This document shows positions 36,492-46,836 of a stretch of 64,000 bases of DNA, one piece after another. The translations under genes were made by a program, and so were the position numbers. The notes under the pieces were generated by a model. The model made no database searches, was not told the DNA's origin, and saw only the letters and a list, made by a program, of their open reading frames with translations. The stretch comes from Akebia trifoliata. Lineage: Eukaryota > Streptophyta > Magnoliopsida > Ranunculales > Lardizabalaceae. Numbering within the stretch: the stretch's first letter is position 1; the number at the start of each line of letters is the position of its first letter. Where the stretch lies: NCBI GenBank assembly GCA_017979445.1, contig CM030711.1, positions 44,191,560-44,255,559 of the forward strand, written 5' to 3'.

Positions 36492-36885
36492 CTAGAGGGC
36501 TGTAGTGTCAGATTTATCAATATGATTATCCATTTGAGCAAAACAACACTTAATAAGGCTTAAATCTTTGGTGAGTTAATAAGCAAAATGTTTCTCATGA
36601 AAGATATCTACACTATACGACTAGCTCAACGTTAAAACAATATATTATTTGTAAAAAAACAAGTTAGATGGGTACCCACAACTACTATAACTCTTCATTT
36701 GGTAGTTGCTTCACACTAAACTACTCGTTAGACTTATATAATATCCTATTCTAAAGCCTAAAAAATAGGAAATCTAACCAAAAAAATTATATATATTTTG
36801 AAAAAACAACTGTCTTTGCCTCATATAATATCCTATTCTAAAGCCTAAAAAATAGCAAATCTAACATTAAAAAAAAAAAAAAAAA

Positions 36886-37065
36886 AAAGGAAACTGCTGG
36901 AATGATACAAAGGTGATAAAAATGATGTGGTGGCGTGCACATAACTGTAGATGCTTTTTACTTGTATCTAGCGGAAAAGCATCTACGGTAATGTGCGCAC
37001 CACCACGAGTTTTTGCCACCTTTGCGACTTCGTTTGTGTCACCCCAGCACGACTCTATAATAAAA
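36886..37065. mobile_element. Foldback MITE (GTGCGCACCACCAC family)
   Basis: Left arm gatgtggtggcgtgcacata and right arm aatgtgcgcaccaccacgag enclose gatgctttttacttgtatct and its inverse. Outer ends (ctgctggaatgatac, reversed gtgctggggtgacac) are also partly inverted. Related copies lie at 16060, 42800, 43008, 44036 and 50722. Confidence 0.7.
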
Positions 37066-38725
37066 ATAAAAGGAGAAAGCAATTGGATTTGCTGTGTGTG
37101 CTGGCAAATTGATTTTGAGAGGGGCTAAGGATTGGATTTGCCTATGATCATGGAAAATCTTTTAAGCCGACAAATCGATTTTCCAGCAATTTTTTTTATT
37201 TGCTACATCAAACACATGAAAATGCAAATCATTTTCTACCTAATTTGGCAAAGAAAATTATGGATCCCATGTGTTGTGCTCCTCTGATTGTGTTAAAAGA
37301 ACGATTAACAGGGTATTTCAGTCATTTCATTGTTTGAGAATTTTGAGTTGTGGAAAATCGAAATGAGGGCAATTTGGAGAAATTACTAAATATTAATATA
37401 ATATTAGGTGCACATGAGCAATTAACGAAAGTTTAGACCCACATTCCTGGAGGTGGAATGAATGTTCACGTAAAAATGGGCCCACTTAAAAACCTATAGT
37501 ACTCTGATTAATCATCATTTTTCAGTCCTATCACCATCGTAATCAAGGATCAGAGATCGCGATGATGAACTCTTGGGCCCACAGCCATCACCATGTCGAG
37601 CACACGTGTGAGGCTCACCATTTTCTTGGGTCAATGTCCCCCATATTCATTGTGACGGTAATTGTGATAATTCTACGTACCATGCTTGCTTACTTTTTAA
37701 GAGTCAATGGAGGAAATTCGTTTTAAAGTAAAATGAATTCTCCAGAAAAATAATTATGGTAAAATGAGTTCCGGAACCGTATGATTCAGGGAATTGGTTT
37801 TCAAACGAATTTGAATTCTTAAAAATATGGTCATGGGAAAATGAATTCCTTTGTGAAAATGTCAAAAAGAGAGTTTTTTTATACTATGGGTTGAAAATCA
37901 CTTTGGATGGTAAGTAAAATTTCAAGAAAAAATGCACAACCATACATCTGAAAATCACATTTTCGAGAAATAAAAATCGCCATGTGCAATCATTCGGATC
38001 AAATATTTTTTTTGTCCCCTTGATAAGGCCTCACTTTGATCTGTTAATCCAACTGTCCACATAATCCATGTCGATTGAATAAAATTGCTCTAAAACTCCA
38101 CCGAGCCGAGTCAAATTCATCCAAAAACCTGTTCAAATCATCCGGCTTTTGGAAAAACATGGCAAATTAATGGGTTTGGATTCATTTTGAAGTTATTCTA
38201 ATTAAATTGAAGTGCAGTTCCAAGCTCTTGTGTCTAATGGTAGAACATAATTAAGAGGAGGAAGCTACTCTGCACGGGTGGAGGAGAGTAGCAAATATAA
38301 ATAGAAATTGTCGGGTGTTTCTACCCAGACAGTTTAAAAGTAAAGACTATTGAAGCTAACTCGAACAGATCGAAAATGAAAGACAAGTCATGAAACAAAC
38401 CATTAATTAATGGCAATAGATTGAAGATGGCTTGAAATTTCACAATCAGTTAAACAACAAAAGACTGCAAAGTGGGGAAAAAAACATTAATGATTGAAAT
38501 AATGGAAGCATCAATGATTCTGATGCAGGGCAGCGAGAGAGATTTAAATCATCGACGGCATCTTGCTTTGATGCAGCCTTGTAAATCCCAACCCAGTTCC
38601 GCGAAGCCAAGTTGAAGCCATTAACTCATCAACCAATCAGCACCGGAAAACATAGGGAGCTCCATGGAAGAGTAGTTGTTCTCTTCTCCATTTTGTAGCT
38701 CACAAAGAATTTGCAAAGGGAAGTG
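37066..38725. other. No gene recognised
   Basis: Intergenic sequence on the 3' side of the CaaX-protein gene. No conserved frame, RNA gene or clear repeat found. The stretch next to 38730 should contain the 3' UTR of that gene. Confidence 0.5.
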
Positions 38726-38729
38726 GGGG

Positions 38730-41695
38730 TCATTGAATAACACAAACACACCCTCGATTGCCATCACCTCCGCTGTCTGAGTCATCCGATTCGCTGTGGA
38801 AAATATAACAAAGTGATAAAAAGACGTTAGGTAATAACGATGGATACCTTATGAGAAGATGAACGGAGGAACTCAATTCATTTAGCTGACCCCAAATCTT
38901 TGGGACAAGGCTTTGGTGCTGATGATCATAATGATAAAAGGAAAATCAAGTTACGACAATAGATATATATATTTAATTGAGAAATGTGCATCAGATTTGT
39001 GTAATTTCATCAAATAGGTGTTTTGTGGTTGTGAAAAGCTGAAAATTTGTGCACCCTTCATGCTATACCATATATATTGTCGACTTATTAATCATCCTGA
39101 CTTCTCGGTGGACCACCGTTGGATTGGATGATTTGATCTTGCATTCAAATAAGGTTAAAATGGAGGTGATGAGCTCTCCAATTGGAGAGGGAAGGTGACC
39201 TCATCCACTCAAACCCATAAAAATTACATGAAACCTCCAAAAGGACCCAAACCCCATACAATTGGAAAGGATTATTATTTTCAAAATAACCCCTAAAAAG
39301 GTCCTTCAAATGATGGAAATCCCCAGATGGGTACAACATATTGTCTACGCTATTCGTCCATTGGCGCAAAAATCTAACTTAAATCCATTTTTGAGTTGGT
39401 GTTTGTCGTTGGTCTTATGTAACTACGACGGCATGTATTCTATAAATTTGGAAATTATATTATGAGTTGATAAAATCTTCGAACTTCAGATGAAGAAATA
39501 TTAATCTATTGCATTCTCTTGAGAATGGAGTACAAGCAAATGTGAAGAAAACATAATGAAAATGATTCAAGGACAGGATATCAAATCAGTGGAATACGGC
39601 ACAAAACCTACGTTGGTTCAAAACAGTTATTGGCAAATTTCAATGTGGGTAGCAAGGAATTCGTTAAATGAATAGCTAGGGAGATATGGAGAGAAAATTC
39701 ATGCTAGTTGGTCAGAAATTTTTTCTGATTAGATGCAACATAAAAACAGAATCAATTTTCCATGGCTTTCCAACAGAAATATCTCAATAAGCCAAGCCAA
39801 TGTTGTCCTTGGTACATATCAGGGTTGAATAAGCTCAAAAGGAAACAACTAGACCATAGGATCTTCTAGCAGAAGCATTCCGCATGACTACTGTTGATGG
39901 AGAGTAGCTCTTCAATGGCGTATATAATCATAATCTCATTTATAATGGAGATTTTGTGAAAAAATATACATCTCATTCACAAATATAATGAAACCTAGAG
40001 CACAACACAAGTAACTCCAAAGTTGAGCACATCACACAAAATTTGTATAAAGTACTTAAAATGTCAGGTGCTGACTTATTTGAGTAGAAAAAGAATTCCT
40101 TTGTTGGTAGATATCTTGTCATTTAGTTACTAATCCTCTTCAATGGAACCCATACCTTCAAGTTGATGTTGTACCTAATGATCTAATTCCCTAGTAAAAT
40201 ACAATCCCCCACAGCAAATTTAAGCAATACAACTCTTTTAAGGCATTTGAGGAATTCAAGGGTTTTTATATGAAGCTTTCAGTTTTAGGTGGGACAACAC
40301 ATGTTAGGTGGCGGATTGGGATTCCTTTCTTGCTTTTGTTTGCTTGTTTTGGGATTGTCTTAATCTCCTAGTTGGCGTTCTTGTTTTTTTCTTTTGGTTT
40401 TCTAATGATAACTTATGCAAATAAATAAACTCTTTCTAGTTGGTGTTCTCCATCTCACCTTTTTAGTACACTTAAATTGTCATATTTTTACTTAAACCAC
40501 CACAAATCTACCTCATTAATTATGAAATATTTCCAAGTTGGCCAAGCAACAAATCCCATAATATATATCAACCACCTTTCCAAAAAGGACCCATAAAAGA
40601 AAAGGCATCATCCCCTTCTTGTAGGTTTGACCATTGAGCTTTAATTTCTTAAAATTCAATTCCATCAGTGTGTAAACAGGTCTAACCATGCATTTGTTGA
40701 AAGACATGCATGGGCTCAACATTTTTTTCTTCTTCTTCTTTTTTCCGATAAGTATATTTTCTCATAAGAAAAAAGTCATATAAAGGGCTAAAATGTAGAA
40801 CCCTCCCCAATCACAAGATCCCATCTGAATAAGAAATCTTCAAAGAAGAAACTTTGGAATTCTTTGAGGATCCTACACCAGAAAATCAAAATACCCATAA
40901 TTTTGCTTATATGGCAAGCAAATCATAGAAAATAACTCATTGACATAAACACCCTTTCCACCATGTTCTATAACCTTGCTCCCTTAGTTACAATTTTTTT
41001 TTTTTTTTTTAATAAAGAAAACTGAGCTCCTATGTTTTTAAATATAGTTCTCCCATGACTTCGGCCAGAAACTGAATTACATAGCTGAATCAGAGGTTAT
41101 ATATACTTTGCAAAAATTTCAAGCTTAAACTGACTTCTCCATTTAAACTCCTATACTTAATATATACAAAATAAGTCAAAATTCAAGCATACCCACATAT
41201 AATTAAAAGAATGTTGAACCTCAAAAAACCATTTTCAGGGAATATAACCATATTGTTTAGATGAACTACATTATAAATCCACCAAAAGTTAATTAGACGA
41301 AAAACTAAGAAACAAATAGCATTAAAAGAAAAAAGAGAGGATTGAACAAACCTTGGTTCGAATTCCCTGATCTCAGCCAATTCTTTCCCCAAGTTATCTA
41401 ACCATTGTACCCTCCCCTTTTCAACCTCTTTCCCAGAACCCGAATCCGAAGACGGCTTCTTGAGGCTACTTTTCGGGAAATTCTCAACTTCTTGTTTCCC
41501 ATCTAAGCTCTCCTTCTCGACCTCAATCGGCTCGTTAGGTAACTGATCCACAACATCAGGAACTGAAGATAATGCTGAAGAAACATTTGGGGTGTTTTCT
41601 AATTTCAATGGGTAAGGAGACAGAAGATGAGGAGATGGTTTACAGAAGAAACAAATGAAAGAAGGGCAGTGCAACTTGCAGAATGAAACCCTCAT
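38730..41695 (-). CDS. Small CaaX-box protein, 2 exons, 135 aa, function unknown
   Basis: Exon 1 (41695-41352) and exon 2 (38793-38730) join across a GT-AG intron of 2,558 bp to 135 residues. The N-terminus is Cys-rich and hydrophobic (MRVSFCKLHCPSFICFFCKP; Cys 6, 10, 15, 18). The middle is acidic and Ser/Lys-rich. A block at 96-114 (VQWLDNLGKELAEIREFEP) looks conserved, then an Asp/Ser/Gly stretch leads to the C-terminal CVCVIQ. The last four residues, CVIQ, form a CaaX prenylation motif with Cys132 as acceptor; terminal Gln usually favours farnesyl. Cys130 could be acylated. The splice lands exactly on the sequence that completes EFEPSESDDSDSG. I recall similar small plant proteins ending in CVCVIL but know no assigned role. 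It is probably tethered to a membrane. Confidence 0.8.
38794..41351 (-). other. 2.56-kb intron of the CaaX-protein gene
   Basis: The intron has a GT donor just after the EFEP codons and a CACAG acceptor. It is AT-rich and contains an opposite-strand LINE tail near 38875-38935 and a poly-T run near 40989. I see no nested gene. Confidence 0.75.
38872..38938 (+). mobile_element. LINE 3'-tail fragment in CaaX-gene intron
   Basis: The plus strand reads ERRNSIHLADPKSLGQGFGA, the degenerate WRNRIHVADPxxLGxGFDD end of a LINE, followed by gatgatcataatgat. It is antisense to the host gene. Confidence 0.7.
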
Positions 41696-41699
41696 GAAA

Positions 41700-42790
41700 T
41701 TTTTTTGAAGAAAAATTGATTATAAACAGACCTTTTCATAACATAGAAAAAAAAGAATCAAATTCACAATAATAAGAAACCCAAATCTTTGATTCTGATA
41801 AAACCTGATTGAAGTTGGTTCAACTGAAACTGGTTAGAAGAAGTTATAATATAACCCCATTGAAGAACAACAAACCTAATTCAAAAATAAAGAATAAAAC
41901 TTAACAAATTATTTGAAAGAAAAAAAAACCTCCTTTTGAAACCCAGAAAAAATAGAAAAGAAGGAAACCCCAGAAAATTTCTGGGTTTTGAAGATCTCAG
42001 ATGATGAAATCAAACTCTCATGTAAATTTAAAGAAATGGGTATCTCTCAAACAAGCCCCAAAATTATCACGAAGTCTCTGTTTCTTAAGTTTTGTATCAA
42101 AAAGATATCCCTCGTAATTTCTTTGAGGAAAAGAAAGAAACTAACTGTTCATACTTCCTCCAAATGACCATCCTACCCTCAAACTCCATACTAAACCATT
42201 TTTACTGCAAAATTTATAAATAGGAAAGAAAGAAGAAACAAAAAGGGAAATATTAGCTGGAAAGCCTACAGTAAAATACACCAAATTGGAAGACAAACCA
42301 ATGAACACTTCACCCTGTAACTGTAACCCAAATAGCACACTTTTTGAAGTTTTAATAATAACTTCTCATGAACAGTTGAGGAATTCTACATCTATGCACA
42401 CAAACAAGTGAAATAACATCAAAACCAATGTCTTGGAGTTGAAATTGTTGAATTTGGAAATTGTTAACCAACCAACTTGTTTGGGTTCCTCTAATTTCAT
42501 CCAAAGCTTTAGAATTAATCTTTTTTGAGGGGCAGTGAAGATGAAGAAAATAAGATATCATACATTGAAATAGTAAAAGGAATTTAATAGATAACTCTCA
42601 TGTAGCTTATATGATTCCTTCATTTAAGAGAGCTTATATTACCACATCATCTTTTTCTTTTTTAAATAACACATCAGACAATAAAATTAGAGAGTTACTA
42701 TTGCCACGCCAACTGCAATTCCTTAATGATTTACATATGAATTGGTATGGCATTAGTAAAAGTTGGTGTGGCAATTGCAATTTTCTAAAA
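41700..42790. other. Upstream region of the CaaX-protein gene
   Basis: Presumed 5' UTR and promoter. A-rich just before the ATG. No second gene and no repeat I can name. Confidence 0.4.
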
Positions 42791-42799
42791 TTATATGGA

Positions 42800-42985
42800 T
42801 TAATGCTAGAGGGATCTCACTGAGGGACACATGAGGACATCTTGACATGGTGGCACGTATGCCCATAGATATATTTTATTAAGATACAAGGAAAATGCAT
42901 CAACGGACATGCGCACGCCACCATGTCAAGGTGTCCTTTGTGTGTCTCCCACTGAGGTCACTCCAACACGACTCAATTATATAGG
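42800..42985. mobile_element. Foldback MITE (GTGCGCACCACCAC family)
   Basis: Left gggatctcactgagggacac, then catggtggcacgtatgccca; right catgcgcacgccaccatgtc, then tcccactgaggtcactccaa. The arms are inverted over about 60 bp. Confidence 0.7.
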
Positions 42986-43007
42986 GCCTTTAAGATAAAA
43001 TAAGAGT

Positions 43008-43160
43008 CGTATAGGAGTGACCTTATGAGGGAACACATTGAAGTGGCGGTGTGCGCATGTCCATAGATGTGTTTTACTTATATATCGAAGAAAACACATC
43101 TAGAGGCATGCGCACGCCATCACATCAAGATGTTCTCCCACTGAAATCACTCCAGTATTA
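43008..43160. mobile_element. Foldback MITE (GTGCGCACCACCAC family), neighbour copy
   Basis: Left taggagtgaccttatgaggg, then gtgcgcatgtccatagatgt; right acacatctagaggcatgcgc, then cccactgaaatcactccagt. The same family as the element just upstream, in a cluster with it. Confidence 0.7.
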
Positions 43161-43384
43161 ATTCAAATAATCATTCATTTTCTTTTTCATTTCTTCCTCT
43201 TTAGAGATGTTCTTCAATTTGGATATCTAGTCAAGTCTCAAGTGAGAAAAGCATTTAAAACTCTTAAATGACTGATTATAAAAATTTAAAAATTGATAAG
43301 GAAGAAAATAAAGATTATTATTGTAATTGAGGTTTCAAATCTCATTTTGATCAGGAAAAAATTGTAAATGATTTTGTTGGAAGA

Positions 43385-43560
43385 ATAATGATTTTTGACG
43401 CCCCTCAAACATACACCCCCATCTCAGAACCGTAGATCATTTGCCTCGGTATACACTAAGTCATAAATCTTTTTTGTGTATCCCGAGGTAAATGATTTAT
43501 GGTTCTATGATGGGGGCATAGGGGGCGTATGTCAGAGAGGGGTGTCAGATTATCCAGAGA
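43385..43560. mobile_element. Foldback MITE (ACCCCCATCACAGAA core), copy 2
   Basis: Left acgcccctcaaacatacacc then cccatctcagaaccgtagat; right atggttctatgatgggggca then gggcgtatgtcagagagggg. Matches the element at 11590-11765. Confidence 0.7.
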
Positions 43561-44035
43561 CATTTCAAAACATTTATGTTTCATTCTAATTTTAATTGAA
43601 ACATTCTAAAACAACATCAAATTTTAAATCACAATTACAATTGCTTTATTCTCCCTCTATTTTTTTTTTAAGGGACATAAAATTTCATGTTAGTTGAGTG
43701 TCAGCCATAACATAATTGACAAATCCAACCATTGATTCATGAATTATCTATATATAAAAAGAGCTGATATGGCAATATAAATTCTCCTCTTTATTTATTT
43801 AGTTTGTTGCAAAGGTGGATGCTCTGTCTACCCTATCATAGCATCTTACCACCACAAATTCATTGAATCAGAAAAATCTTAAATGAAATGAAAAATCAGG
43901 AGGTTAGATATATTTCATTAATCAGTTTCTTTGATTAATTGTGATTTTTATAACTGTTGGATTCAAATGTTGTTCATCGTGGGTTTGGATTCCATCACGA
44001 CATGGTCTAAGAACCCATAATGAGAAAATGTTTAA

Positions 44036-44195
44036 GCAGTCGTGCTAGAGTGACATTGAAGTTTCACACATTGCTGATGTGGAGGTGCACACAGAACCAT
44101 TAATGCTTTTTCACTCTTATCTCGATGAAAAACATCTATGGTTCCGTGCACACATTGGAATGTAAATTTCAATGTCTCTTCAGCATCCAACGACA
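44036..44195. mobile_element. Foldback MITE (GTGCGCACCACCAC family), diverged
   Basis: Left agtcgtgctagagtgacatt and gtgcacacagaaccattaat; right aacatctatggttccgtgca and tcttcagcatccaacgac. The arms have decayed. Confidence 0.6.
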
Positions 44196-44199
44196 ACAA

Positions 44200-45590
44200 A
44201 GCCTTATTTCATCACATAAAGGGTTGGTTAAAAGAATCTTGCTCCTTCATCATTCCACTTTATCCAAAGTTGAAATTGTTCGAATCTGATTGGCTAAAAT
44301 TCACCAATCAGGATTGCAAGGTTGTATGAAATCAAACTCCTACAAGATCTTACTTCATGTGATGAATTATTAATTGTATTTTTAATCTATTTAAACTGAT
44401 GATCGAATTTGATTGATTTTTGGGTCTGGATTTCCTCACTATTTCAAAAAGGATAACTTTTGAGACAGAAATGGTTTCTAGGAGTTTTGTGAAGTTTGGA
44501 AGGAAAGCAATCTTGTAGACTCAGACTAGAGTACACAGAATTGATTCTCATTAAGGTTTGAATAGGTCTTGTTAGAGGCTATGGTGCTTTGGAATCACTT
44601 TCTTAAGAATATTGATTGAGTAACTAGATGTTTGGTAACCATATGCTTAGAAAGTGCTTTTTGGCCATGGAAGACAGAACGGTTGTTTAGCAAAATAAAA
44701 TAAATTATTTACAGTAACAAGCGTAAGATGGACTAAAAATGAGGAATAAAAATGAAAGTTGAACATTTGTTTGACTGGACAAAGCACTATTTGCGACACA
44801 AAATCAAAAGTGGGTCTGAACTGCTTTTCACTTCAGCGAGAAGCGGTAATCAGCAATATTATCAAATAGTATCCTCTATTAAATTACAAGCTAATTCGAA
44901 GAGATTAATCTCTTGATTCGAGAGTAAGTTACACGGTCCAATTCTAAACATGCATCCAAGCAACCACATGGTTGGGTGCTGAACATTTCCCTATATATAT
45001 ATATATAATGTTGATCTCCATCTCAGAAAGAAGTGGACCACCCCGCATGTGAGTCATGTTCTCATGAAATTTAGCCATTATTATTGGCTATGGTCATGCT
45101 AGTGGTGGCCACAGAGGTGGACATGCATACATAACACCATATCATGCGCATCATGATTCATCATTGTCGTCTTCGTCGTCATCATCAAAGCCTTATCTAA
45201 ATATTGATTCCCATTTAATTCTATTGAAGTCATATTTTGGATAAATAATTTAACCGATTAAAAAAGAAAGTTTTATAATGTCACACCAACTTTCTTTTAT
45301 AACTCATATATTAATGAAATTAAATATAACACACTGAATAAGGATATAGTAACATAGACAATCAAAGAGCTTTCAACAACTGAGTAGAAACCCATATCAA
45401 AGGACTATTTTCGAGAATTAAAAATATATATATATTAGTTGAGATTGATAATTTACCCCAACCAGACCAATAATACAATTGCAAGCACACTGATAAGTAT
45501 GTTTTTGGCCTATAGTGTAACAGCAAAAGGTGCAAGAAAAACAAAAGTCTCTCACATCAAACATCTTCTGTTCTTTGAAATTCTACAGCT
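44200..45590. other. 3' side of the kinase gene; LINE tail and MITE end
   Basis: No gene. About 44975-45009 is a palindromic-MITE end (ggtgctgaacatttcccta running into a TA tract). About 45150-45235 is a minus-strand LINE tail (gataaggctttgatgatgac). The 3' UTR of the kinase must start just below 45596. Confidence 0.5.
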
Positions 45591-45595
45591 AGGAT

Positions 45596-46795
45596 TCAAT
45601 TGTTGCCAATGGAATTAGGATCTATATTTGGGATATCAACAGTGACTTGAAGAGGCTCCAAAGAATCTACAATGTCTCGCATTAGCGGCCTTGCTTTTGG
45701 GTTACGGTTCAAACAATGATAAGCGAGCATAGCTGCCTTATGAACACCTTTGACAGGATAATTTCCTTCCAATCTTGGGTCAACAATGTTGAGAACTTTC
45801 TTCTTCTCAACGAGTAACGGAAGTGCCCAGTCGGCAAGGTTTTGCTCTCGAGCTGGACGGGACTTGTCTAAAGATCTTCTACCCGTGAGCAGTTCAACAA
45901 GAACAACGCCGAAGCTGTATACATCACTCCTAGGAGTCAAATGTCCTGTATAGAATTTGCATTTTTAGCTAATTTAAGAGAAAGTGAAGCAAATGAAGAC
46001 AACACACAATAAAGGAATACGACTGACAGTGAAGTCTACCTGTCATTATATACTCGGGGGCTGCGTAACCATATGTTCCCATAATGCGAGTAGAAACGTG
46101 AGAATTATCACCCACTGGTCCATCTTTTGCAAGGCCAAAGTCGGAAAGTTTTGGGTTATAGTCCTGAGTACAGGGTATATAAGTGAACGCAAAACCACAG
46201 GTAAAACTAGAAAGGCAATAAAAATAAGAGCACAAACACATAACACAGGACTACATCCACGAATGAGATGAGAGCAATTCTTTAACTTTGAGAAAGAAAT
46301 TACAGCCTGGGATTTCTACCCATACCTCATCTTGACCCTGAAACCCTAGTTTCCCTATTCAATTTCACTCTCCTTTAACACTAAAATGAGCTACAATTTT
46401 ATATATATATAGGGGGCGGTACATGGGCCATATGTAAAACAATGGTTTTTCAAAATATGGGCTAGAGGTTTTGGATTGAGCTGATTTTTTGTGAGGATGT
46501 TCATTATGATGAGAAGATCATCCTCACAAAAAATTCAGCTCAATCTGAAACTTCTAAATCCATCAAAAGTGATATACAAATTATTGACAAAAATTGGCAA
46601 AAAAAATCGACGGTCCACGTTCTAAATCACTTTTAATGGGGTTAGAAGTTTCAGATTGGACTATTTTTTTTTCGGATGATCTTCCCATCATAGAGATCAT
46701 CTTCACAAAAAATCAGCTCAATCCCAAACTTCTAACCCATATTTTGAAAATTTATTAATGTTACATTGTTTTTACATATGTCCCTTGATCCGGTC

Positions 46796-46836
<41 letters not shown>

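Larger units (their letters stand above)
35824..36640. mobile_element. Copy of the TTAA-type element, interrupted by a younger MITE
   Basis: 35824-36045 and 36487-36560 are together similar to the reversed right arm of the 53885-54835 element (gggcccttgggctcaa, ttttttactattggatttta, then ctagagggctgtagtg and ccatttgagcaaaac). The intervening 36046-36486 is a palindromic-core MITE plus an (AT)n tract, so that part was inserted later. Confidence 0.75.

Noticed and set aside
36359..36541. Peptide of alternating Ile-Tyr residues
   Set aside because: Translation of an (AT)n microsatellite.
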